Made by a program: the position numbers and the translations under genes
Source of the DNA: Runella aurantiaca
GTDB lineage: Bacteria; Bacteroidota; Bacteroidia; Cytophagales; Spirosomataceae
Length of the DNA stretch: 49,951 bases
Assembly (NCBI RefSeq): GCF_003339505.1
Contig: NZ_QPIW01000043.1
Span: forward strand, 1-49,951
Reading direction: 5' to 3'
Part shown: positions 33,497-40,623 of the stretch, piece after piece
How the letters are laid out: each line of letters starts with the position of its first letter
Numbering within the stretch: position 1 is the stretch's first letter
Notes under the pieces: model-generated
The model's input: the letters and a program-made list of their open reading frames with translations, nothing else
Told to the model about the DNA's origin: nothing
Database searches by the model: none

Positions 33497-35886
33497 CCGC
33501 ATTTTCACACCCCGGCAAACCCCTTGTTTTCCATTTGAATGAAGTTGCTCAGAGTTGCAAACGCATCATGAGCGAACGCCACTGGCTGCAAAATAGCCCT
33601 GTTTCGCAGGAAATTATGCGCGATGTAGCCTATTTATGCGGCTCATTTCATGATTTAGGTAAAGCAACTCGTTATTTTCAATTCTATCTTTCTACATTAG
33701 GTAAAGAAACTAATGGACCAAAAAATCACGCGTTGATTTCTGCACTTTTCGTACGTGAAGTGGTAAAAGTCTATCTGTCAAAGACTGATTTAGAGCCTTG
33801 GATTCAAGAGCTCATTGCAACGCTTGCTTATACGGCAACAAGGCGGCACCACGGGGGATTAAATAATTTAGAAACTGAAGTTGAACTGGCTGAAAAATCC
33901 AAAGAGTTGGGTGAAATTATTGATGCATTTCTTGACGTGGATGCACAGGAAATTATTGATTTCTTTCTACCCGATGTGAGTTTAACGTATGACTTTCAAA
34001 CGTTTAAGGCATACATTAGAGGCAAAAAATATGTAAATGAACTGTTTGATTTTTATGATGATAAAATAAAACACGGTGACTATGAAGATATCGTGTTTTC
34101 GCAGAAAATTCAGTTTTTTTATTTACACCAACTGCTTTACAGCACATTACTTTTCTCTGATAAAACTGACGTAATTGTGGGTGTAAGCTTTGAATCATCT
34201 TCAAAATTTCCTCTGGACGGAGTTGAGCAATACCGCAAGTCAAAAGGTTTTAACCAAGTCAGAAACAGTCTTGATGAATCCAAAAACAAGGCGTATTACG
34301 ATTCTATTGAAAACTTAGTAAACGTATATGAGCCAAGTCAGCACATCTATTCACTAACACTTCCGACAGGTCTTGGAAAAACCTTAACTTCCTTGGGAGT
34401 AGCTCTCAAACTGAAAGAACTCAATCCAAATATAAAACGATTAATCATTACCATCCCATTTACCTCAATCATTGATCAAAATTATGATGTTTATAAAGAA
34501 GTAGCCCAAACGGACGACTCGTCCGTCATTCTAAAACATCACCATCAAGCCGAGCCTTCTTATAAAATGGGCGATGATGAGTTCACTCCAGATATAAGTC
34601 AATTTCTGATAGAAACATGGCAGTCTGAAGTTGTGGTAACCACTTTCGTTCAGCTGCTCAATTCGATTTTTTCCAATGACAAGAGTTTATTGATGAAATT
34701 GCCAAATCTGGCTAACTCAATCATTATACTGGATGAAATCCAAACCATAAATTTCGAACATTGGCAACTTATAAATCAGGTATTCAAAGAGTTAGGTAGT
34801 TTACTAAACTGTTATTTCATTCTTATGTCGGCGACTCAGCCTCTTATTTTTTTGCCTGATTTCGAAATCAAAGAAATCGTACCTGACTATAAATCATACT
34901 TCAAGTTATTTAATCGTACCAAAATTATTAATAAAGCTGTATCTCCAATCAGTCAGGATGATTTTGTTTCGGAGGTGATTGAATATGCCGTTCAAAACCC
35001 CCGAAAAGACCTTTTGTTGATTTTGAACACAAAAGCTTCGTGTCTTCAGGTGTTTGAAAAAATGAAAGAAATCTTAGATTTAGACACGTGCAATTTGTAC
35101 TACATGTCAACACTTATTACACCCTATGAACGTAAACGAATCATTGGTTTTTTGAAAAATAAGAAATCTGATAAACAACAAATAGTTGTTACAACTCAAC
35201 TTATTGAAGCTGGGGTGGATATATCAGTTGATACAGTTTTTAGGGGTTTAGCCCCAATTGATGCCATTATTCAGGCATCCGGTCGTGCAAATCGGTATAA
35301 TGAAAAAGGGTATGCCTGTGATGTATTTTTGTTTGAGATTGAAGAAAGTATCAAAGGCAGTCAGCGGGTTTATGGTTCAGCTTTGTTATTAAAGTCAAAA
35401 AACGTACTTAACGAAATAACTGAGATTGAAGAGAATGATTATTTAAGATTGATTGATGCCTATTTTAAAGAAGTTCGCAAACAATCGGATAGTTTGCTCG
35501 TCAAAAACTTAGAACACATTGCAAATTTGGCATTTAAAGACTTGGGCGAATTTTCACTAATTGAAGAAAGATTTACTGAGTCGGTATTCGTACAGGTAAA
35601 TCAAACTGCAAAACAGGTTTGGGAACAATTCAAACAGATTTATCTGAATCAGAAATTGAATATCTTCCAAAAGAGGCTTGAGTTTGGCAAACTCAAATCT
35701 AAATTTTACGATTATGTTGTTAATGTTCCTGTTCCTCGCGGTGAAAAAGAAATAGCATTTGATTCACCTAAAGAGTTTGGCTTCCGCTTGGTAAAATTAG
35801 GAATTCCTTCTGTTTATTATCCTTATTCTGATACTGACCTATTGCAAAACATTGGTTATAAAGAAGTTAAAGTATTTGTATCATAA
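33493..35886 (+). CDS. cas3: CRISPR-associated helicase/nuclease Cas3
   Basis: Cas3 unwinds and cuts target DNA after Cascade binding. The 797-residue protein has an N-terminal HD nuclease domain (HLNEV near residue 14, His53-Asp54 in FHDLGK, NHALISA, RRHHGGL) and a superfamily 2 helicase. Walker A is LPTGLGKT with Lys296, the DExx box is DEIQ at 414-417, motif III is MSATQP, and motif VI is QASGRANRYNEKG. All motifs are intact, so it should be active. Just after its stop the sequence holds the broken start of a first cas6. Confidence 0.96.
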   Translation: MTAFSHPGKPLVFHLNEVAQSCKRIMSERHWLQNSPVSQEIMRDVAYLCGSFHDLGKATRYFQFYLSTLGKETNGPKNHALISALFVREVVKVYLSKTDLEPWIQELIATLAYTATRRHHGGLNNLETEVELAEKSKELGEIIDAFLDVDAQEIIDFFLPDVSLTYDFQTFKAYIRGKKYVNELFDFYDDKIKHGDYEDIVFSQKIQFFYLHQLLYSTLLFSDKTDVIVGVSFESSSKFPLDGVEQYRKSKGFNQVRNSLDESKNKAYYDSIENLVNVYEPSQHIYSLTLPTGLGKTLTSLGVALKLKELNPNIKRLIITIPFTSIIDQNYDVYKEVAQTDDSSVILKHHHQAEPSYKMGDDEFTPDISQFLIETWQSEVVVTTFVQLLNSIFSNDKSLLMKLPNLANSIIILDEIQTINFEHWQLINQVFKELGSLLNCYFILMSATQPLIFLPDFEIKEIVPDYKSYFKLFNRTKIINKAVSPISQDDFVSEVIEYAVQNPRKDLLLILNTKASCLQVFEKMKEILDLDTCNLYYMSTLITPYERKRIIGFLKNKKSDKQQIVVTTQLIEAGVDISVDTVFRGLAPIDAIIQASGRANRYNEKGYACDVFLFEIEESIKGSQRVYGSALLLKSKNVLNEITEIEENDYLRLIDAYFKEVRKQSDSLLVKNLEHIANLAFKDLGEFSLIEERFTESVFVQVNQTAKQVWEQFKQIYLNQKLNIFQKRLEFGKLKSKFYDYVVNVPVPRGEKEIAFDSPKEFGFRLVKLGIPSVYYPYSDTDLLQNIGYKEVKVFVS

Positions 35887-35958
35887 TGCCCCACCGTCAC
35901 CTTTCCTAAAATACCATTGCGAACTGGAGAAATACCGTTTACATTATGGCCGGGGTCG
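35886..35958 (+). pseudogene. Decayed 5' end of a first cas6 gene
   Basis: An ATG (35886-35888) overlaps the cas3 stop in the usual operon way, but reads only seven codons. In the next frame, 35893-35925 encodes TVTFPKIPLRT, which matches TVTFPEIPLRT of the intact cas6 downstream (10 of 11 residues). The DNA differs at nearly every third codon position, so this is a diverged homologue and not a recent copy. A one-base frameshift separates it from the ATG, and the similarity stops after TGE. It looks like the original cas6 of this operon, cut off when the transposase region arrived. Confidence 0.6.
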
Positions 35959-36120
35959 TATCATCCTGTCGCAACGTTGCAACAACAACAACGATGATGA
36001 CAACAACGAGATGGAAACGATGCCCAGAATACCATATACAACACGATATAAAACCGCGAACAAAGCAATTATACCACGATAATGAAATCAATGTTTTTTC
36101 AATCATAAACCCATCTGTTT

Positions 36121-36738
36121 ATGGCACCCCCAAATGATTTTTCCCACTATCGCCGTCAATCGTTTCGATTGCAAGGTTATGATTATCGCAACGAAGGGAT
36201 GTATTTCGTAACGATTTGTACCAAAGACCGACTGCCGTATTTTGGCCAAATTATAGATAATCAAATGGTTTTGTCGGAGATAGGGCAAATCGTTTGGGAT
36301 AATTGGTTCAAAATACCACAATTTTCACCCCATATTGCATTGGATGAATTTGTGGTTATGCCCAATCATATTCACGGCATTTTGGCGATTGTCCAATCAG
36401 TAGCATCGTTGCAGTGCAACGATGCCACAAGGCAACCCCACAATGCCACAACCACAATAGATACCGACAAAAACCAACTTATGTCAGCCATTTCGCCCAA
36501 ATCGGGCAGCATTTCTCGGGTGTTGAATTCTTATAAAGGAGCCTGTTCTAAAGAAATCAAAAAGGTAGCATCGTTGCAGTGCAACGATGCCACAAGGCAG
36601 TACAACGATGCCACAGGATTTGATTGGCAATCGAAATTCCATGACCGAATCATCCGAAACGAAGAAGAATTGTGCAGGATTCAACAATATATCATCCATA
36701 ACCCCAACAATTGGAAAGACGATGAAAACCATTTCTGA
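36121..36738 (+). CDS. REP-associated tyrosine transposase (RAYT)
   Basis: A 205-residue single-strand transposase of the IS200-like Y1/HUH superfamily. The HUH motif is VVMPNHIHGIL (His83, His85) and the likely catalytic tyrosine is Tyr190 in RIQQYIIHNPNNW. N-terminal family blocks GMYFVTICTKDRLPYFG and MVLSEIGQIVWDNW are present. It is unbroken apart from two in-frame inserts, residues 94-118 and 149-167, each with VASLQCNDATRQ. These inserts are encoded by the palindromic repeats themselves. No terminal inverted repeats or target duplication were found, as expected for RAYTs, which are usually single-copy and domesticated. It sits between cas3 and cas6 on the same strand. Confidence 0.88.
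   Translation: MAPPNDFSHYRRQSFRLQGYDYRNEGMYFVTICTKDRLPYFGQIIDNQMVLSEIGQIVWDNWFKIPQFSPHIALDEFVVMPNHIHGILAIVQSVASLQCNDATRQPHNATTTIDTDKNQLMSAISPKSGSISRVLNSYKGACSKEIKKVASLQCNDATRQYNDATGFDWQSKFHDRIIRNEEELCRIQQYIIHNPNNWKDDENHF
36403..36425. repeat. REP-like palindrome 1, inside the RAYT gene
   Basis: Perfect 10-bp arms GCATCGTTGC and GCAACGATGC around a three-base AGT loop. It lies in the coding sequence of the RAYT gene and encodes part of ASLQCNDA. Confidence 0.8.
36568..36590. repeat. REP-like palindrome 2, inside the RAYT gene
   Basis: Same arms and AGT loop as the first copy, 165 bases downstream and in the same reading frame, again giving ASLQCNDA. The flanks GTA before and CACAAGGCA after are also shared. 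Confidence 0.8.
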
Positions 36739-37480
36739 TACGGTAGCATCGTTGCAATGCAACGATGCCACAGGGCAATGCAACGATACCACAAGGCAAC
36801 CCAACGATACCACAACAACAATCCCCCTCACCACCGTCACTTTCCCCGAAATCCCCCTTCGTACGCGGGATGCTCATAAGCTGCGCGGGTATTTTGGTGA
36901 TTTTTTTAAAGAACATTCGCCGCTGCTGCACAATCACTACGACGATGGCAGTCTGCGGTATGCGTATCCGTTGGTGCAGTACAAGGTGCTCAATCGGGTG
37001 CCTACGCTCGTGGGCTTGGGCGAAGGAGCGCAGCTGTTGGTGGAATTATTTCTGAGAATCAGGGCGTTGGATATTGACGGGCGAAAAATTGAGGTATTGT
37101 CCAAACACATTGACCACCAACAGGCGGCCGTGGAAGTGGGCAGTGCGCTGGTGAAGTACCGTTTTGAAACGCTTTGGATGCCGCTCAATCAGGAAAACCA
37201 CCGCGAGTATATGAACGCCGACGATAAAACCCGACAGGAACTGCTGCAACGAATCCTGCAAAACAACATTTTGGCGTTTTTGAAAGGGGCTGGTGCGTAT
37301 CAGCCTGATTTGCCGCGCCTGATGATCCTGCTCAACGTACAGGCCCAAACCACCACGCAGTTTAAAAACCAAACCATGCTGGCTTTTACGGGCGATTTTG
37401 TCGTCAACGCCACGCTGCCCAACGGAATCGGATTAGGAAAATCAGTGGCGCGGGGATTTGGCTGTATTCGTCAACTTTGA
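36722..37480 (+). CDS. cas6: CRISPR RNA endonuclease Cas6 with REP-derived N-terminus
   Basis: Cas6 cuts the array transcript within each repeat to give crRNAs. The only usable ATG (36722) lies inside the RAYT gene, 17 bases before its stop, giving 252 residues. Residues 1-37 (MKTISDTVASLQCNDATGQC and a Thr/Asn-rich run) are encoded by REP-like repeats and are not Cas6-like. True Cas6 sequence begins at TVTFPEIPLRT (38-48), then RDAHKLRGYFGDFFKE, two RAMP folds, and the glycine-rich C-terminal loop GIGLGKSVARGFGCIR. Whether the original start codon was lost or lay upstream cannot be told. The yhcG-like gene follows after 10 bases. Codon use is more GC-rich than cas8b-cas3. Confidence 0.85.
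   Translation: MKTISDTVASLQCNDATGQCNDTTRQPNDTTTTIPLTTVTFPEIPLRTRDAHKLRGYFGDFFKEHSPLLHNHYDDGSLRYAYPLVQYKVLNRVPTLVGLGEGAQLLVELFLRIRALDIDGRKIEVLSKHIDHQQAAVEVGSALVKYRFETLWMPLNQENHREYMNADDKTRQELLQRILQNNILAFLKGAGAYQPDLPRLMILLNVQAQTTTQFKNQTMLAFTGDFVVNATLPNGIGLGKSVARGFGCIRQL
36746..36768. repeat. REP-like palindrome 3, inside the cas6 start
   Basis: Same arms with loop AAT. It lies just past the RAYT stop and inside the first codons of cas6, where it encodes VASLQCNDAT. Degenerate half-copies (CAACGATACCACAA) follow to about 36817. Confidence 0.8.
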
Positions 37481-37490
37481 ATTTCATTGT

Positions 37491-38510
37491 ATGAAACTTA
37501 ACGAAGTATTTTATCAAACGATTCGAGACCTGATTGCGAAAGCTCAGCATCAGGTAAAAGTGGCGGTCAATTTTACGATGGTTGACCTGTACTGGTCGAT
37601 CGGTAAGCGAATCGTGGAAGAAGAGCAGGCCGGCGAAAGTCGGGCCGAATATGGGAAAGCACTTTTGAAGCAATTGGCCAAGCAATTGACGGATGAATTC
37701 GGCCGAGGCTTTGACCCCAGCAATCTGCGTTATATGAGGCTATTTTTTCAGAAATTTCCAATTCGTGACGCAGTGCGTCACGAATTGAGCTGGACCCAAT
37801 ACAGAATCTTGTGCAAAGTAGGGAATGAAAAGGCGCGTGTATGGTACATGAATGAATCGGCTGAAAATGGTTGGTCCACTCGGGCATTGGAACGTCAGAT
37901 TGAGGTATTGTATTACGAAAGACTTCTTTCGAGCCAATTTGACGAAGGAATTCGCAAAGAAGGACTTGATAAAGTATCTGCCCTGCCGCCTTCTCCGCTG
38001 GATTTTATCCGGGACCCTTACGTATTGGACTTTATGCAGTTGTCCGAAAATAAGAAGCTTTACGAGGAAGACCTCGAACAGGGGCTGTTGGACAATATCC
38101 AACAATTTTTACTGGAATTGGGAAAAGGATTTGCATTTGTGGCGCGACAGCAACTTATCCGGGCTGAAGACGAAGAATTTAGAATTGACTTGGTTTTTTA
38201 TAATTATCTGCTCAAGTGCTTTGTGCTGATTGATCTGAAAATAGGCAAACTTACCCACAAAGACATCGGGCAAATGGATATGTACGTGCGAATGTACGAA
38301 GACCTGAAACGGCAAGAGGGCGATAATCCGACCTTGGGCATTGTATTGTGTTCGGAGAAAAATGAAGCGGTGGTTAAGTATTCGGTGTTGAAAGACAGTC
38401 AGCAGCTTTTTGCTTCAAAATACCTGATGTATTTGCCGACGGAAGAGGAACTGAGGGCCGAAATTGAGAAAGACCGAGAAATTTTAGAAAGGACCAAACG
38501 ATTAAAATAA
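37491..38510 (+). CDS. YhcG/DUF1016-family PD-(D/E)XK nuclease
   Basis: A 339-residue protein of the DUF1016 (YhcG) family, lying between cas6 and cas1. The N-terminal DUF1016 domain (residues 5-160) shows VDLYWSIGKRIVEEEQ, YGKALLKQLAKQL, FGRGFDPSNLRYMRLFF and LSWTQYRILCKV. The C-terminal nuclease has Asp233 (FRIDLVFYN) and Asp248-Leu-Lys250 (VLIDLKIG), the PD-(D/E)XK core, then GQMDMYVRMYEDLKR. The gene starts 10 bases after cas6 and ends 22 bases before cas1, so it is part of the transcript. YhcG proteins are often tied to defence and mobile DNA, but this is not a standard cas gene. It may be a passenger, or may help in spacer capture or crRNA processing; this is inference. Confidence 0.9.
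   Translation: MKLNEVFYQTIRDLIAKAQHQVKVAVNFTMVDLYWSIGKRIVEEEQAGESRAEYGKALLKQLAKQLTDEFGRGFDPSNLRYMRLFFQKFPIRDAVRHELSWTQYRILCKVGNEKARVWYMNESAENGWSTRALERQIEVLYYERLLSSQFDEGIRKEGLDKVSALPPSPLDFIRDPYVLDFMQLSENKKLYEEDLEQGLLDNIQQFLLELGKGFAFVARQQLIRAEDEEFRIDLVFYNYLLKCFVLIDLKIGKLTHKDIGQMDMYVRMYEDLKRQEGDNPTLGIVLCSEKNEAVVKYSVLKDSQQLFASKYLMYLPTEEELRAEIEKDREILERTKRLK
37759..37787. repeat. Palindrome inside the YhcG-like gene
   Basis: Perfect 13-bp arms (CAATTCGTGACGC and GCGTCACGAATTG) around an AGT loop. The core GCAGTGC is the same as in the RAYT palindromes, though the arms differ. It encodes IRDAVRHELS, near the conserved LSWTQYR block. Confidence 0.7.
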
Positions 38511-38532
38511 GCCCTGTTTGGGGGCTAAACCC

Positions 38533-39522
38533 ATGCACCTGCACATCAACACCTACGGTACTTACGTCCACGTAAAGGACGACATGTTTGAGATTCGCAA
38601 AAAGGGAGAAAACGGCGAAGTGGAGAAAAAGCACTTTTCGGCCAATAAGGTCGAAGGAATCATTTTGGCCACGGGCTCCGCCCTCAGTACCGATGCCATC
38701 AAGCTGGCCATGATGCACAACGTCGATATTTTGTTTATTGAGCAAAACGGCGAACCCATCGGACGGGTCTGGCACGCCAAGCTGGGCAGCACGACCAAAA
38801 TCAGGAAGCGACAATTGGAAGCAAGCCTAGACAGCGTGGGGGTCAAATGGACCAAAACGTGGTTGCTGACGAAATTGGACAATCAGCTCAATTTTATCAA
38901 AGACCTGAAAAAACACCGACCCCAACACGCGGATTTTCTGAACGATAAAATTACGCGTATTGAAGCACTTTCGGTGTCCATCACATCCTTGGAAGCCCGC
39001 AGGGTGTCGGAAATAGCCGATACGCTGCGCGGGCTGGAGGGAACGGCAGGTCGATTGTATTTTGAGACGTTAAGTTATGTTTTTCCCAAAGAATATGCAT
39101 TCAACGGTCGCAGTTCACGCCCCGCTAAAGATGCATTCAACGCGTTTTTGAATTATGCCTACGGGATTCTGTACGGAAAAATTGAAAAGGCACTGATCGT
39201 GGCGGGCGTTGACCCGTACGTAGGATTTATGCACCGCGACGATTACAACCAACTCAGCATGGTCTTTGACTTTATCGAACCCTACCGGGCATTTGCCGAT
39301 GAGGTGGTATTTCGGTTGTTTTCGGGCAAAAAAGTCAATAAATCGCACGTAGACGAACTCCAAAACGGCATAAGCCTCAACAAAACGGGCAAAGAACTTT
39401 TGGTGTTGGCGTTTACAAAATTTATGGATGATGACCCCATCAAACACAAAGGCCGCAATCTGGTGCGCAGTCACGTTATTCAATCTGATGCGCACGGCTT
39501 TGCCAATGCATTGATAGCATAA
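38533..39522 (+). CDS. cas1: CRISPR adaptation integrase Cas1
   Basis: Cas1 inserts new spacers at the leader end, in complex with Cas2. From ATG 38533 it has 329 residues; a TTG five codons up is less likely. The N-terminal beta domain starts HLHINTYGTYVHVKDD. The metal site residues are Glu169 (LEGTAGRLYFE), His234 (GFMHRDDYNQ) and Asp246 (MVFDFIEPYR), all present. The length is normal. Confidence 0.97.
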   Translation: MHLHINTYGTYVHVKDDMFEIRKKGENGEVEKKHFSANKVEGIILATGSALSTDAIKLAMMHNVDILFIEQNGEPIGRVWHAKLGSTTKIRKRQLEASLDSVGVKWTKTWLLTKLDNQLNFIKDLKKHRPQHADFLNDKITRIEALSVSITSLEARRVSEIADTLRGLEGTAGRLYFETLSYVFPKEYAFNGRSSRPAKDAFNAFLNYAYGILYGKIEKALIVAGVDPYVGFMHRDDYNQLSMVFDFIEPYRAFADEVVFRLFSGKKVNKSHVDELQNGISLNKTGKELLVLAFTKFMDDDPIKHKGRNLVRSHVIQSDAHGFANALIA

Positions 39523-39555
39523 AATCGTCATTCGAAACATTCGTCATTTGCCACC

Positions 39556-39846
39556 ATGATCATTTGGGTTTTATATGATATTGAGAAGGATAAAAGCCGC
39601 ACCAAGGTATCCAAGCTTTGTGAGCAAGCGGGATTGTACCGGGTGCAGTATTCTTGTTTTTTGGGTACGCTCACGGCCAACGAAAAAGACACGCTTCGGC
39701 TCCAAATTGAGGCGTTGATTGACGAAGAAAAAGACAAGGTCTATATTTTTCCGATGAGTAAAGACGAATTGCGAAACACTGACCTGCTCGGGCAGGCCTT
39801 TGACAAAGACTTAGTGACGGACCAAATACGAGCCTTATTTTTCTGA
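39556..39846 (+). CDS. cas2: CRISPR adaptation protein Cas2
   Basis: A 96-residue ferredoxin-fold protein that dimerises and holds the prespacer with Cas1. The N-terminus IIWVLYDIEKDKSRTKVSKL carries the conserved Asp8, followed by GLYRVQYSCFLG. Its TGA overlaps the cas4 ATG by one base (TGATGA context), which implies coupled translation. Confidence 0.95.
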   Translation: MIIWVLYDIEKDKSRTKVSKLCEQAGLYRVQYSCFLGTLTANEKDTLRLQIEALIDEEKDKVYIFPMSKDELRNTDLLGQAFDKDLVTDQIRALFF

Positions 39847-40418
39847 TGACCCTCACCCCTTCCCATATTATTGAGTATCTTTACTGTCCGAGGTTTACCT
39901 ACTTCGAATACGTGTTAGCTATTCCGCAGTACGAAGAAAAGAATTACAAAGTAATGCGCGGACGGGAGTTGCACGATTTGAAATTGGAGCAAAACAAAGA
40001 CTACCTACGTCGGCGTATCGGAGCAGTGAGTAAACACATTGACCAGTATCTGACCAATGACCTTATACGCGGACGGGTGGACGAGGTGTTGGGGCTGTCA
40101 GACGGGACGATGGTACCGTTGGATTATAAATTTGCCGAATACAAAGACCGGGTATATGAGACCTATCGCACGCAATTGTACTGTTATGCGTGGTTAATTG
40201 AGGAGAATTTCGGCAAGAAAGTGGAAAAAGGCTTTTTGGTCTACACCCGAAGTCGGAATAAACTGATTGAAGTACCAATCACAGACGACAACAAGCAGGA
40301 AGTAAAAGACGCGGCCAAGGCGATTGGACACATCATTGAGAATAATTTTTTTCCAAAAGCGACAAAATATAAAGCGCGTTGTGTAGGCTGTACCTACCGA
40401 AATATGTGTATTCGGTAA
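39846..40418 (+). CDS. cas4: CRISPR adaptation nuclease Cas4
   Basis: A 190-residue RecB-like exonuclease that trims prespacers and selects PAM-bearing ends. The four iron-sulphur cysteines are present: Cys14 (YLYCPRFTYF) and Cys179, Cys182 and Cys188 (CVGCTYRNMC). The nuclease core reads GRELHD, GRVDEVL, PLDYKFAEYK and QLYCYAWLIEE. It comes after cas2 here; in many I-B loci cas4 precedes cas1. It ends 205 bases before the first repeat. Confidence 0.95.
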   Translation: MTLTPSHIIEYLYCPRFTYFEYVLAIPQYEEKNYKVMRGRELHDLKLEQNKDYLRRRIGAVSKHIDQYLTNDLIRGRVDEVLGLSDGTMVPLDYKFAEYKDRVYETYRTQLYCYAWLIEENFGKKVEKGFLVYTRSRNKLIEVPITDDNKQEVKDAAKAIGHIIENNFFPKATKYKARCVGCTYRNMCIR

Positions 40419-40623
40419 GAGATCCAGAAAATTTCCGAGGTTCAATTTATTTTCAATTGCAAAAAAACAGGGATTAATTAATTTATAATGAGCAGGTTAT
40501 GATTACGGAAAGAGACAAAAAATGCCGCTCAAAAAGGTTCTTTGACGTATTGTTTCACAAAATAAGAAGAGGAGCAAAATACAGTTATTATATTTGTAAT
40601 CAAGTCGTTAGCGCACCTGACGG
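40419..40623 (+). promoter_or_regulatory. CRISPR leader with promoter
   Basis: An AT-rich, gene-free stretch of 205 bases between cas4 and the first repeat. TATATTTG at 40589-40596 is an exact TAnnTTTG match and would start transcription near 40603, about 20 bases before repeat 1 and in the direction that gives ATTGAAAC 5' handles. A clear -33 TTTG is not seen. New spacers should enter at this end, and the degenerate repeats lie at the other end, which agrees. Confidence 0.8.

Noticed and set aside
35852..36137. Open frames between cas3 and the RAYT as new genes
   Set aside because: They are low-complexity Asn/Asp/Thr runs from CAACAA-type sequence, with no conserved features beyond the cas6 ghost.
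36587..36721. Longer cas6 frame starting at 36587
   Set aside because: The extra 45 residues lie wholly inside the RAYT gene in another frame; the nearest ATG at 36722 is simpler.
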